64,000 nucleotides of DNA. It comes from Anaerolineae bacterium. Its GTDB lineage: Bacteria > Chloroflexota > Anaerolineae > Anaerolineales > E44-bin32. The translations under genes and the position numbers were made by a program. Shown piece after piece: positions 34,363-42,118 of the stretch. Numbering within the stretch: position 1 is the stretch's first letter; each line of letters starts with the position of its first letter. The notes under the pieces were generated by a model, which saw nothing but the letters and a program-made list of their open reading frames with translations, did not search any database and was not told the origin of the DNA. Location of the stretch: contig DUEZ01000078.1 of NCBI GenBank assembly GCA_011174825.1, positions 35,440 to 99,439 of the forward strand, read 5' to 3'.

Positions 34363-36183
34363 CTATTCCTCTAGGTTCAATCCTTCGTAGATTGAATCAG
34401 GAGGAATTTCCAACATGATCACCAAACGTTCAACGATCTCACGGAACACTGGCGCCGCAACCACAGATCCCCAGGGGGAGGTTTGCGGCTTATCCACACG
34501 TACAAACACGAGGAATTCTGGATCCCTCACCGGGCCCCAACCCACGAAGGACGCCACTGTCCAGCGGGGGTCGTAACCAAATTCACCGGGTATTTGTGCT
34601 GTGCCCGTCTTACCTGCCAGCTGATACCCAGCTACATGAGCGAAATTCGTTTCTCCACTCAGCGACTTTGTCAACATGTTTGTTAATGTCTCGGCTGTCT
34701 CGCGTGAGATCGGCTGTCCTAGAACCGTTGTTTTAGGCCAATAAACACCATCCGGACCGACAACTTCGAGCACCACATGTGGTTGCACCATGACACCCTG
34801 ATTAGCAATTGCGCCAACGGCTGTAATCAGTTGGATGGAGGTAACAGAAACGCCTTGGCCAAAAGCATTGGTCCCCAAATCAGACTCGGTCCAATCTGGA
34901 TGGCGTGGCGTTCGTAATTGCCCTGAAACCTCGCCTGCCAAATCGATCCCTGTCTGCTTTCCGATCCCGAATGCTCTCAGATACTCATAGAACATCGGCG
35001 CGCCCAACTTCTCCGAGGAGACATACGCCAAACACACATTCAACGAGTGTTCCATGCACCCGAGCATCGTTTGCGATCCCCATGCCCTGCCATCCCAATT
35101 TCGGATCGTGTGACCTCCCACTTCGATTTGGCCAGTATCGATGAATTCTTCCTCGGGCGTCACCAATCCAGCATCGAGCGCCGCAGCCATGGTCAAGACT
35201 TTAAAGGTTGAACCTGGTTCAAATTGCCCGGCAACGGCGGGATTAATCACGGGCTCTTCCTCGTCGTCCTCACTCTCCTCTTCCGACCTCTCCTCTGGAG
35301 GCAGCCATGGTTCGTAATTGTTGGGATCGAGAGGAGGCCAAATTGCCATGGCGAGGATCTCGCCATTTTCGGGATCCATTACGATCACTTGTCCACTTTC
35401 TGCATTATCGGCTTCAATCGTTTGTTTGAGGATGTCCTCCACCATCTGCTGGATGTCTAAATCAATGGTCAGCACCAGGTTGACTCCGGCAGGAGGATCT
35501 GGTCTCAGCCTTGCCTCAAGCGGAATGTAACCACGTTCGATGGTGATCGATCTTCCGACAAGCCAGTCATCGTAGTAACCTTCAACCCCGAAATATCCTT
35601 TACCCTTTTGATTCACGAAGCCGATTACATGACCAGCCAACGATCCTGCTGGATAAGCTCTACTCGGAGCAGGGACGAGTGATAAACCGCTCAGATCAGG
35701 TGCTTCGGGATCCTCCAGGAAACCTTTGAGCACATCAGCAGCGATCTGATCGACAGTGATGGGCCAACGCTTCCCACCGCTGATCTCGCGTGTCAGGCGG
35801 ATGCGTAGTTGACCTTCATCTACCCATTCGTACGTTAGCTGGCTATAAACATCATCGAAAGGAAGAACCAAAGCACGAGACAATACGGCCGCGATTTGTT
35901 TCTTACTGGTCTCAGTAAGTTGGCGAACCTCAACCTCTAAGTAGTACAGCGGGACGTTCGAAGCCAGGACTCTTCCATCTCGGTCGTAAATCACGCCTCT
36001 GGTCGGTTCGACCTTGTCCACCTGCTCGGCAACAATTTCCTCGATAGCTGCGAATGCAGGGGCGTAGGGGCCAAACTGGACGCGGATCAACTGAACTACC
36101 ATGGCGAGTACAACAATCGCCACAAGGGCCAACAGCATCCGAATTCGACGCCGAGACGGTCTTTGCTCCATCACTTTCTTCAC
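34363..36183 (-). CDS. ftsI: Septal penicillin-binding protein (FtsI/PBP2b, class B)
   Basis: This transpeptidase crosslinks septal peptidoglycan with FtsW. The 606-aa protein has a basic N-terminus, one transmembrane helix (about residues 14-30), a pedestal domain, and the transpeptidase motifs SxxK in GSTFKVL (near 323), SxN in HSLNVC (near 379) and KTG in AGKTGTAQIPG (near 523). An acidic insertion (EERSEEESEDDEEE, near 295) precedes the active site. The start is GTG at 36183 or the ATG four codons later. There is no C-terminal PASTA domain. Confidence 0.96.
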   Translation of the reverse strand: MKKVMEQRPSRRRIRMLLALVAIVVLAMVVQLIRVQFGPYAPAFAAIEEIVAEQVDKVEPTRGVIYDRDGRVLASNVPLYYLEVEVRQLTETSKKQIAAVLSRALVLPFDDVYSQLTYEWVDEGQLRIRLTREISGGKRWPITVDQIAADVLKGFLEDPEAPDLSGLSLVPAPSRAYPAGSLAGHVIGFVNQKGKGYFGVEGYYDDWLVGRSITIERGYIPLEARLRPDPPAGVNLVLTIDLDIQQMVEDILKQTIEADNAESGQVIVMDPENGEILAMAIWPPLDPNNYEPWLPPEERSEEESEDDEEEPVINPAVAGQFEPGSTFKVLTMAAALDAGLVTPEEEFIDTGQIEVGGHTIRNWDGRAWGSQTMLGCMEHSLNVCLAYVSSEKLGAPMFYEYLRAFGIGKQTGIDLAGEVSGQLRTPRHPDWTESDLGTNAFGQGVSVTSIQLITAVGAIANQGVMVQPHVVLEVVGPDGVYWPKTTVLGQPISRETAETLTNMLTKSLSGETNFAHVAGYQLAGKTGTAQIPGEFGYDPRWTVASFVGWGPVRDPEFLVFVRVDKPQTSPWGSVVAAPVFREIVERLVIMLEIPPDSIYEGLNLEE

Positions 36184-36188
36184 TTAAT

Positions 36189-36629
36189 TCACCAACCCAG
36201 CCAACGAAGTAGCCATTCACCAAGTGTTTCGGTGTAGGCAGGAGATAACATCCCCTCGCCAGTGTTGGTAGACGCTGGTGGTCGAGGTGCGATAAACGGT
36301 AGTGGAGGTGTGTAATCCTTCAAGAGGATGTAGTCAATCTCGGCAGGATAAGCGTATCGAAACCCTAGCCCGAGAGCACGTTGATACATCCTTTCCGGTG
36401 AGGTCATTTCCGCTAATGTCGCTCCCATTTCAGCGTTGTAGCGAAGCAATTCCGCCTGTTGCCTCTGTAGATCAAGGACTTGACGACCCGCTCGAGCATG
36501 CCGAGCATTTACCGTCAAGTACATTCCACCGATGATCAATAATGCGATCAACGGCAGCATGGATCCACTGGTCAGCCGAATTTGGACACGCCAGGGCGCT
36601 TGTTGAAAAGCCTGGAAACGACGTCTCAT
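36189..36629 (-). CDS. ftsL: FtsL-like divisome membrane protein
   Basis: The 146-aa bitopic protein has a short basic cytosolic part, a hydrophobic helix (about residues 20-40, SMLPLIALLIIGGMYLTV), and a coiled coil with heptad hydrophobics (AGRQVLDLQRQQAELLRYNAEMG split across about 45-68). A proline-rich tail follows. FtsL is poorly conserved, so the call rests on topology and on its position between rsmH and ftsI. The ATG at 36629 has GAGG upstream; a TTG further up is less likely. Confidence 0.75.
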   Translation of the reverse strand: MRRRFQAFQQAPWRVQIRLTSGSMLPLIALLIIGGMYLTVNARHARAGRQVLDLQRQQAELLRYNAEMGATLAEMTSPERMYQRALGLGFRYAYPAEIDYILLKDYTPPLPFIAPRPPASTNTGEGMLSPAYTETLGEWLLRWLGW

Positions 36630-36674
36630 CTCATCCTCAACGCGACGGACTAAGCAACCTACACAGTGCAAGGT

Positions 36675-37628
36675 TCATGCCAATTCGATCCTTTCTGCTA
36701 CACGTAACCTGGCACTCCGGGATCGCGGATTGGCCTCCAATTCCGATATGTCTGGCCTAAGCGGACGTTTTGTGATCACCTGTAATCGAGCCTGATGATC
36801 ACACGTACAAACCACTTGATCCGGTGGGCAAATGCAATCAGCGCTCTCACGCCGGTATATTCTTTTAACCAGTCGATCCTCCAGCGAATGGAACGAGATC
36901 ACCGCGATCCGACCACCAGGAGCTATCCGATCGATAGCTTGCTCCAGCCCTTCCACCAAGGCATTCAACTCGTCATTGACCGCGATACGCAGGGCTTGAA
37001 ACGTCCGAGTAGCTGGATGTATCTTCCTTCGCCCCCCCTTCACTACTCGGGTAATGAGCTCCGCCAACTCATGCGTCGTATGTAGAGGTCTGGCCTTAAC
37101 GATTGCCCTCGCCACACGACGCGCGCGAGGCTCCTCTCCGTACCGAACGATCAAATCTGCCAGTTCTCCCTCGGGCAGGCCGTTGACGAGATCTGCTGCT
37201 GTCGTTGCTTGCGTTGGATCGAAACGCATGTCTAAGGGGCCATCCAAACGAAAAGAGAAACCTCTCTTCGCATCCTCTAAAACCATCGAAGAAACACCAA
37301 GATCGAGGAGCAAACCATCCGCGGTTTTCCAACCGAGTTCATCAGCAAACACTGCCAGATCGCGATAGGATCCGTGTCGTAGATGCACACGGTCTTCAAA
37401 CTCTGCAAGGCGATCCTGCACAAGCTCCAACGCTGCTGGATCGAGGTCGATGCCTAACACCTGGCCGTCCGGAGAGGAAGCCTCAAGTATTCCTAAGCTG
37501 TGACCTCCAGCTCCAATCGTGCCATCTATATAGCGCCCTCCCGCACCCGGTCTGAGCGCGTGAAGAACGCGTTGGTAAAGTACCGGGGTATGTCCACGGA
37601 CATGAGCGTCGTCAACTGACGCGCTCAT
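36675..37628 (-). CDS. rsmH: 16S rRNA (cytosine1402-N4)-methyltransferase RsmH
   Basis: This S-adenosylmethionine-dependent enzyme modifies C1402 in the ribosomal P site. The 317-aa chain has HTPVLYQRVLHALRP (near 13), the SAM loop YIDGTIGAGGHSLGIL (near 34), LLLDLGVSS and GGRIAVISFHSLEDRLVK (near 240). It starts 3 nt after the mraZ stop, as usual at the head of dcw clusters. Confidence 0.97.
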   Translation of the reverse strand: MSASVDDAHVRGHTPVLYQRVLHALRPGAGGRYIDGTIGAGGHSLGILEASSPDGQVLGIDLDPAALELVQDRLAEFEDRVHLRHGSYRDLAVFADELGWKTADGLLLDLGVSSMVLEDAKRGFSFRLDGPLDMRFDPTQATTAADLVNGLPEGELADLIVRYGEEPRARRVARAIVKARPLHTTHELAELITRVVKGGRRKIHPATRTFQALRIAVNDELNALVEGLEQAIDRIAPGGRIAVISFHSLEDRLVKRIYRRESADCICPPDQVVCTCDHQARLQVITKRPLRPDISELEANPRSRSARLRVAERIELA

Positions 37629-37631
37629 TGC

Positions 37632-38069
37632 TTACCCCGCTGAAAGATCAAATTCTGAGAAACGCCGAGCGTTGATATCCGGATCGGCTACCGAAGTTAG
37701 TTCTATATCCCAGGCATCGGCGCTCCAAATCTCAAAGTATTCCCCCGCACCAATAATCGCCGTCTCTCCGTCTAAATGTGCCCACTCACGAAGATAAGGT
37801 GGTATGAGGATGCGACCAGATCCATCAAGTGTGACTTCGGTCGCTCTACCGAAAATTAGGCGCCGCATTGCACGCGCTTCAGGATTGGTGTTGCTGAGTT
37901 TCGTTGCTCGCTGGGCCAGCACGTTATAGCTTTCTGTGGTATAAACAATTACGTTACGTTCGAAACCCTGGGTAATATACGCTCCTGAGGAGAGCGCAGC
38001 GCGATACCGCACCGGGATGGTTAGCCGGCCTTTCGCATCGATGTGGTGAGTGAACTGGCCTAGGAACAT
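37632..38069 (-). CDS. mraZ: Transcriptional regulator MraZ
   Basis: This AbrB-like ring-forming DNA-binding protein controls the dcw operon. The 145-aa product opens FLGQFTHHIDAKGRLTIPVRYR, the first DxxGR half-domain, with the second half in EVTLDGSGRILIPPYLREWA (near 78-97). It is the first gene of the cluster. Four TGGG repeats in its leader are a convincing own-operator. Confidence 0.97.
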   Translation of the reverse strand: MFLGQFTHHIDAKGRLTIPVRYRAALSSGAYITQGFERNVIVYTTESYNVLAQRATKLSNTNPEARAMRRLIFGRATEVTLDGSGRILIPPYLREWAHLDGETAIIGAGEYFEIWSADAWDIELTSVADPDINARRFSEFDLSAG

Positions 38070-38116
38070 GTAGATTTCTCAGCGATCACAATTTTGAACG
38101 CCGGCTCATACCGGCG

Positions 38117-38152
38117 TCCCACTATCCCCCACTTTTACCCACAAGTACCCAC
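38117..38152 (-). promoter_or_regulatory. MraZ operator: four TGGG repeats at 10-bp spacing
   Basis: On the minus strand TGGG occurs at exactly 10-bp steps (CCCA on the plus strand at 38118, 38128, 38138 and 38148). This is the arrangement known for MraZ-binding repeats (TGGGN with 5-nt spacers). The array begins just downstream of the -10 box, where a bound ring would block transcription. Confidence 0.88.
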
Positions 38153-38154
38153 TC

Positions 38155-38184
38155 AGTATAACTCAATTCCACATGTCAACGCAA
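38155..38184 (-). promoter_or_regulatory. Putative dcw operon promoter
   Basis: TATACT (38160-38155) lies directly upstream of the MraZ repeats. A TTGCGT is 18 nt further up and a TTGACA overlaps it at a poorer distance of 13 nt. Confidence 0.5.
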
Positions 38185-38277
38185 CCCCTTTCGATATTTT
38201 TAAGGATCAGTACTTTGTTCCTATTCGCATAGGTCAGAAGAAACGCACCCTTTGAATCGATTGCGATCTTTCCAAAT

Positions 38278-38304
38278 TCCCCGCGAGCTTAAAGTTCGTG
38301 GGGA
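38278..38304. repeat. Palindromic repeat, CCCGCGAGCT family (copy 3)
   Basis: TCCCCGCGAGCTT and AAGTTCGTGGGGA form a hairpin between the mraZ promoter and rnpB. The rest of the 350-base gap (38070-38418) carries the MraZ operator and promoter and nothing else recognisable. Confidence 0.75.
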
Positions 38305-38418
38305 GTTACATGGGAAACCCTCGTCCCTGGCGATTTTCTCTACGTCCTATGTTCTTGGCCGAGATCGTTTGAGGGCGAAAATTCGGTAACACCGAGTGAA
38401 TTCTGGGAGGGGTGAAAA

Positions 38419-38452
38419 CAAAAAATAGCCCCGGAGCAAAGACTCCGGGGCC
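38419..38452 (-). terminator. Intrinsic terminator of rnpB
   Basis: On the minus strand a 9-bp stem GCCCCGGAG / CTCCGGGGC with a TCTTTG loop is followed by a run of T. It lies immediately after the RNase P RNA 3' end. Confidence 0.9.
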
Positions 38453-38455
38453 TTG

Positions 38456-38962
38456 ACTGTGGCTCGACCTATAAGCCGCGTTCTGTCCGAAAGATATCTG
38501 CGGTTTACGGGCTCACTCTTTGCCAAACCGCTAGGCTAGTTTGACGAATTTACAACAGAGCGGATCCTTCATCCCTCAGACATCGATCTGAGCGATCATC
38601 TATCTCGGCACACACGTCACCGTGAGGCTCATGCGGCCTACCCGGAGCTCAAGGAAGACGAGCAACCTCCCGTCCGTATACGGACTTCGCTCCTGCTTGG
38701 CCTTGCTCCCGATGGGGGTTGCCTGGCCGCTGACATCACTGCCAACGCCGGTGGTCTCTTACACCACCTTTTCACCCTTACCTGATCGAAGGAGATCAAT
38801 GGCAAAGGAACCCTTCGCCACGACCCATAGACCAGGCGGTCCTTTTCTGTGGTCCTTTCCGCGGGTCTCCCCGCCCGGGTATTACCCGGCATCGAGCTCT
38901 GCGGAGCGCGGACTTTCCTCAGGCGGTCAAAGCCACCTGCGATCGCCCGGTCGATCCATCAG
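38456..38962 (-). ncRNA. rnpB: RNase P RNA, type A
   Basis: This is the catalytic RNA that matures tRNA 5' ends. Reading the minus strand, all conserved regions appear in order: GAGGAAAGTCCGCGCTCC (CR-I), ACCACAGAAA (CR-II), GGTGAAAAGGTGGTGTAAGA (CR-III), GGGAGCAAGGCCAAGCAG (CR-IV) and the 3' AGAACGCGGCTTATAGG (CR-V). The ends pair as helix P1 (GATCGACC with GGTCGAGC). The molecule is about 500 nt, longer than the common 350-400 nt. It has its own promoter and terminator. Confidence 0.95.
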
Positions 38963-38970
38963 TCGATTCC

Positions 38971-38999
38971 ATCATACCTTCCAAATACTCCGTCGTCAA
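38971..38999 (-). promoter_or_regulatory. Promoter of rnpB
   Basis: TTGACG (38999-38994) and TATGAT (38976-38971) are separated by exactly 17 nt, about 9 nt upstream of the RNA 5' end. Confidence 0.75.
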
Positions 39000-39452
39000 C
39001 CACATTCATCTTCTTGATTTGATGACCAATATTGAATGCATATAAACAAAAACTCACCCTGAGCCTGCTTTATCCTGCCTGTCCTGAGCTCGCCGAGGGG
39101 AGCATATCGAAGGGTCGAAGGATGCGTACTACAGTGATCCTTCGACAGGTTTTGTCCTGAGTCATGTCCTGAGCTTATCGAAGGATTGTCGAAGGGCTAA
39201 GGATGACTTTCGTTCTTGGGCTTCATCGTTTTCATCGTGATCTAGTACTAAGTGTAGATTCTCGAAAATCTTGCACATTCCCACCACCTGTATTGTATTG
39301 AGAGGTTGAGTGGCAGCTCAAACACAAAGAGCCCTTTTCAACTTCAACTGAAGCCTTGTGCTCACCATTGGAGACCGCTCATCTCCAGCTCAGGCATTAA
39401 CCCTCTTAACGCATACTTATGGTGCACTAACGCATTTCTAATGGTTTTCGCC
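39000..39452. other. Intergenic region rnpB / fmdB-like gene
   Basis: These 450 bases have no convincing gene. They contain a cluster of CCTTCGACAGG-type palindrome fragments (39076-39205), then AT-rich sequence up to the promoter of the zinc-ribbon gene. Confidence 0.45.
39076..39205. repeat. Cluster of CCTTCGACAGGCTCAGG-type palindromes (copy 1)
   Basis: The segment holds several partial and complete forms of TCCTGAGC...TCGAAGGA in both orientations, for example GTCCTGAGCTTATCGAAGGA and GATCCTTCGACAGG. Similar elements are at 44706 and 59968. Confidence 0.75.
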
Positions 39453-39481
39453 TTGAATACATTTAATGAGCAAGCTATAAT
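39453..39481 (+). promoter_or_regulatory. Promoter of the zinc-ribbon gene
   Basis: TTGAAT (39453-39458) and TATAAT (39476-39481) are separated by 17 nt, followed by a GGAG ribosome site and the ATG at 39508. Confidence 0.65.
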
Positions 39482-39507
39482 TCTCTTGGTAAAGGAGAAC
39501 GTGAGCG

Positions 39508-39792
39508 ATGCCTGTATATACGTATCGCTGCCAAAATTGCGGTGTTCAATTCGATCGTCGTGTAACCTTTGACGACAAGCCACTCACTCGCTGTCCCGAG
39601 TGTAGTAAGGATGCCTTACGGAAGGTCTATTTACCAGTTGGGATCGTCTTCAAAGGCTCTGGCTTCTATGCCACCGACCATCGTTCTCCATCAGGTCAGC
39701 GGACGACCAAGAAATCTGACAGCAAGCCAGAAGAAACGAAAGACAAATCCGAGGACTCACCGTCTTCCAGTGAATCCTCACGAGATGATTAA
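39508..39792 (+). CDS. FmdB-family zinc ribbon protein
   Basis: The 94-aa protein has an N-terminal zinc ribbon (PVYTYRCQNCGVQFDRR...LTRCPECSKDALRKVY; two CxxC pairs, about residues 8-38). The following GIVFKGSGFYATDH block is typical of FmdB regulatory proteins. A low-complexity charged tail rich in K, E, S and D fills residues 70-94. The family is common but its role is uncertain. GGAG precedes the ATG, and a terminator lies 20 nt after the stop. Confidence 0.9.
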   Translation: MPVYTYRCQNCGVQFDRRVTFDDKPLTRCPECSKDALRKVYLPVGIVFKGSGFYATDHRSPSGQRTTKKSDSKPEETKDKSEDSPSSSESSRDD

Positions 39793-39811
39793 CGGATTTC
39801 ACCTGAGTAAT

Positions 39812-39845
39812 CAAAAAAAGAGCCGAGATACATCTCGGCTCTTTT
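39812..39845. terminator. Bidirectional intrinsic terminator
   Basis: AAAAGAGCCGAGAT and its exact complement ATCTCGGCTCTTTT form a hairpin with a 2-nt loop and A/T tracts on both sides. It lies between the convergent zinc-ribbon gene and the 100-aa gene. Confidence 0.88.
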
Positions 39846-39866
39846 CAATTCTAGGGTTCAATATCG

Positions 39867-40169
39867 TTACATTTGGAATCCACCCGTCGCCCGAACCACC
39901 TTGGCACTAAAATTAATCACAAAATCAAACAATCTGCTACTGAGCTCCGCCCATTCATCCGTGTCTAAAGCCTCGCGCATCGTGTCCATCTCTTCGGCCA
40001 CGAAACCGGTCAACATCTGCGGAGCTTCTCCGTAGGTCGTATACCAGGCCTCGGTTGGTTGGATTCCGAGACGCTGCATTCCTGGCACGAATTCCCGTAC
40101 GAGAAATTCGAAATATTCCTGTTCACGCCCAGGCACCATATCCCAGGTCATGAGCAACTTGACCGCCAT
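39867..40169 (-). CDS. Small alpha/beta-barrel-like protein of unknown function
   Basis: The 100-aa protein has the pattern VKLLMTWDMVPGREQEYFEFL (strand, then helix) and ends in a helical DEWAELSSRLFDFVINFS. It resembles dimeric ferredoxin-like (NIPSNAP/ABM-type) folds. No active-site residues are evident. AAAGGCG serves as ribosome site. The MBL-fold gene lies upstream by about 70 nt. The family call is tentative. Confidence 0.6.
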   Translation of the reverse strand: MAVKLLMTWDMVPGREQEYFEFLVREFVPGMQRLGIQPTEAWYTTYGEAPQMLTGFVAEEMDTMREALDTDEWAELSSRLFDFVINFSAKVVRATGGFQM

Positions 40170-40240
40170 AGATCGCCTTTCTACCTTAAATCACGATGAG
40201 GGTTACACCACCCCCTCATGCTATTATTCAACGCTGCTTC

Positions 40241-40882
40241 CTAGGAAACAGGTTCAAGAACAACAACCTGTGTTTCCGATGAGAGTCCACCCTTCCTGAT
40301 CTTTAATGAAGGAAGGGGATCAAGCTTCGCAGTTCCCATCTCCGATAGAAAGCGTGCGACAGTTCCCAACTTCGGCCCTTCTTTGATCGTCTTATAGTAC
40401 ATTGGAACAACAATCGAAGGTTCGATAAGACTGATCACTTCAGCCGCCTGAGATGGTGTCAGCGCTCCCCCACCTCCAACTGGCACCAAGGCAACATCAA
40501 CCGCACCAAGGTTCTCAATCTCAGCCTGTGATGGGACATAAGATAGATTGCCGAGATGAGCTACGGTTAATCGGTTGAAATCGAATACATATAGTAAATT
40601 CGATTGGTTTTTTTTCTTCTTCCCATCCTTCGGGGTCATCAGAATCCCGATGATGAAGACACCGCCGATTTCAAACTCTCCGGGACGCTGGATGACCCTC
40701 CGCTTCCCTTTGACGGCTTTGACATGATTATGAGATGGCGTGTCATCACTCACGGTCACGATGTCGCCCCTTAATTTAACCTCCGGCAAACCCAAACTAG
40801 GATCGAAGGGATCCGTTACAACGCTCGCTAGACTCCGCTCGGTTAAGCGAAAACATGAAAGGCCATACCAAGTTATTTCCAC
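40241..40882 (-). CDS. MBL-fold (UlaG-like) protein with degenerate metal motif
   Basis: The 213-aa protein follows the UlaG-type metallo-beta-lactamase outline: an EITWYGLSCFRL opening, VVTDPFDPSLGL, then IVTVSDDTPSHNHVKAV where active members have THxHxDH, and a late VVPMYYKT strand. The first metal-binding histidines appear replaced by aspartate and other residues, so catalysis is doubtful. GTG start with GGAGG 6-7 nt upstream. A scaffolding or altered-metal role is possible. Confidence 0.75.
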   Translation of the reverse strand: MEITWYGLSCFRLTERSLASVVTDPFDPSLGLPEVKLRGDIVTVSDDTPSHNHVKAVKGKRRVIQRPGEFEIGGVFIIGILMTPKDGKKKKNQSNLLYVFDFNRLTVAHLGNLSYVPSQAEIENLGAVDVALVPVGGGGALTPSQAAEVISLIEPSIVVPMYYKTIKEGPKLGTVARFLSEMGTAKLDPLPSLKIRKGGLSSETQVVVLEPVS

Positions 40883-41138
40883 TCATCCTCCACAACCATA
40901 GGCGAGCGATTATACACGATCAACCCACAGAGTGCCAAAGCTTATCATCAAGCTTGGTGCTTCTTTTGAGAAGTTGCTCATTGGAGTCACGGAAAGAGAT
41001 ACTCGGTCAAGGTGTTGGTTTGCCCCCTCAAGCTATAAGTGATTATTATCGTGAAATATGAGCCTGAAGACACTCTCCCACATCAAACTCGGGTAATAAT
41101 CATCTGCTGTTCTATTTAGGTCCGTACTAATGTATGAT
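40883..41138. other. Divergent intergenic region MBL gene / GH16-like gene
   Basis: No gene is visible. A segment at 41015-41036 (TTGGTTTGCCCCCTCAAGC) repeats a motif found at 97-117 near etfA. The downstream edge carries the promoter of the next gene. Confidence 0.35.
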
Positions 41139-41166
41139 TTGATAAAGTTGTATCACAGGCTAAAAT
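41139..41166 (+). promoter_or_regulatory. Promoter with leaderless start, GH16-like gene
   Basis: TTGATA (41139-41144) and TAAAAT (41161-41166) have a 16-nt spacer. The ATG is only 7 nt after the -10, and no ribosome site is present. Confidence 0.5.
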
Positions 41167-41173
41167 CAACCTA

Positions 41174-41962
41174 ATGGGAATAATCTCTCCCGAAGCGGTG
41201 CGATTGGAAATAGGTGGCGGGGTGGTAGAGGAGACCCCATCAGGGTCAACAAAATTTTTCATCCCTCCCACACCGTCGGGTTACGCGAACGCTCAAATAG
41301 ATGATTACCGGAGGCTAGCCCGTGGGAAATTCCCCTGGCGACCCCCTCTGTGTCTTTCTCTAAAGGCGCGCGCGTCTCATGTCCGCCCCCTCGGAACGCT
41401 TGGATTTGGATTCTGGAACGACCCTTTCTCATTCTCCTTCGGTCAGGGAGGAGCAACAAGAAAGTTGCCGACTGCACCTAAAGCTCTCTGGTTTTTCTAT
41501 GGCTCGTATCCGAACAATCTGCCGCTCGCTTCGAATGTGCCCGGATACGGTTGGAAAGCTGCAAGTCTAGACTCCATTGACCTACCCACGCTTTTCCTAG
41601 CCCCTCTGGCAGCATGCGCATTCATCCTTAGCAAGGTTCCCATCCTTCGAGGATGGATTATGCGAAAAGCTTTACAGCAGATCGTCGCTTACGAAAGTCT
41701 CCTCACCCCCCTGCTAAACGAATGGCATTCATACTCATTAACTTGGCTCTCAGAGGGAGCCACCTTTGAGGTTGATGGAGAGATCGTTCTCCATGCGCCT
41801 GAAGTGCCCTCCGCTCCTTTAGGATTTGTCGCCTGGATAGATAATCAATACGCCGTAGCTACCCCAGAGGATGGGTTCCACTTCGGTGTTGTGCCATTGA
41901 AGGAACCACAATGGCTTGAAATTAGTGACCTGCAATTGAAGACGCTACCGAGTGTTGCATGA
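41174..41962 (+). CDS. Concanavalin A-like (GH16-type fold) protein
   Basis: The 262-aa protein has recognisable jelly-roll blocks: GTLGFGFWNDPFSFSFG (near residue 73), PKALWFFYGSYPNNLP, PGYGWKAASLDS, a helical insertion and then WHSYSLTWLSEGATFEVDGE (near 182-201), LGFVAWIDNQYA. The WNDPF and HSYSLTW patterns recall GH16-like lectins, including fungal proteins. I see no classical ExDxxE catalytic motif. No signal peptide is visible. It is likely a sugar-binding or inactive glycosidase protein; function unassigned. Confidence 0.65.
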   Translation: MGIISPEAVRLEIGGGVVEETPSGSTKFFIPPTPSGYANAQIDDYRRLARGKFPWRPPLCLSLKARASHVRPLGTLGFGFWNDPFSFSFGQGGATRKLPTAPKALWFFYGSYPNNLPLASNVPGYGWKAASLDSIDLPTLFLAPLAACAFILSKVPILRGWIMRKALQQIVAYESLLTPLLNEWHSYSLTWLSEGATFEVDGEIVLHAPEVPSAPLGFVAWIDNQYAVATPEDGFHFGVVPLKEPQWLEISDLQLKTLPSVA

Positions 41963-42118
41963 CTTCGAAAATAAGAGTAACCTCGAGAACTTGTAGGGGA
42001 AATCTAAACCCCTTCATTGCGTCCAAAAACCGCTCGGATCAGCAAAGATGATGATTCAGACAATTCTTCCCATGATCCATCTTAAAAGCGGACACTCCCT
42101 CATTCCGCGATTTGGTAC

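Noticed and set aside
38622..39017. 131-codon plus-strand open frame over the RNase P region
   Set aside because: It lies on the complement of rnpB, whose conserved regions, promoter and terminator are all present. The open frame is a by-product of structured RNA sequence.
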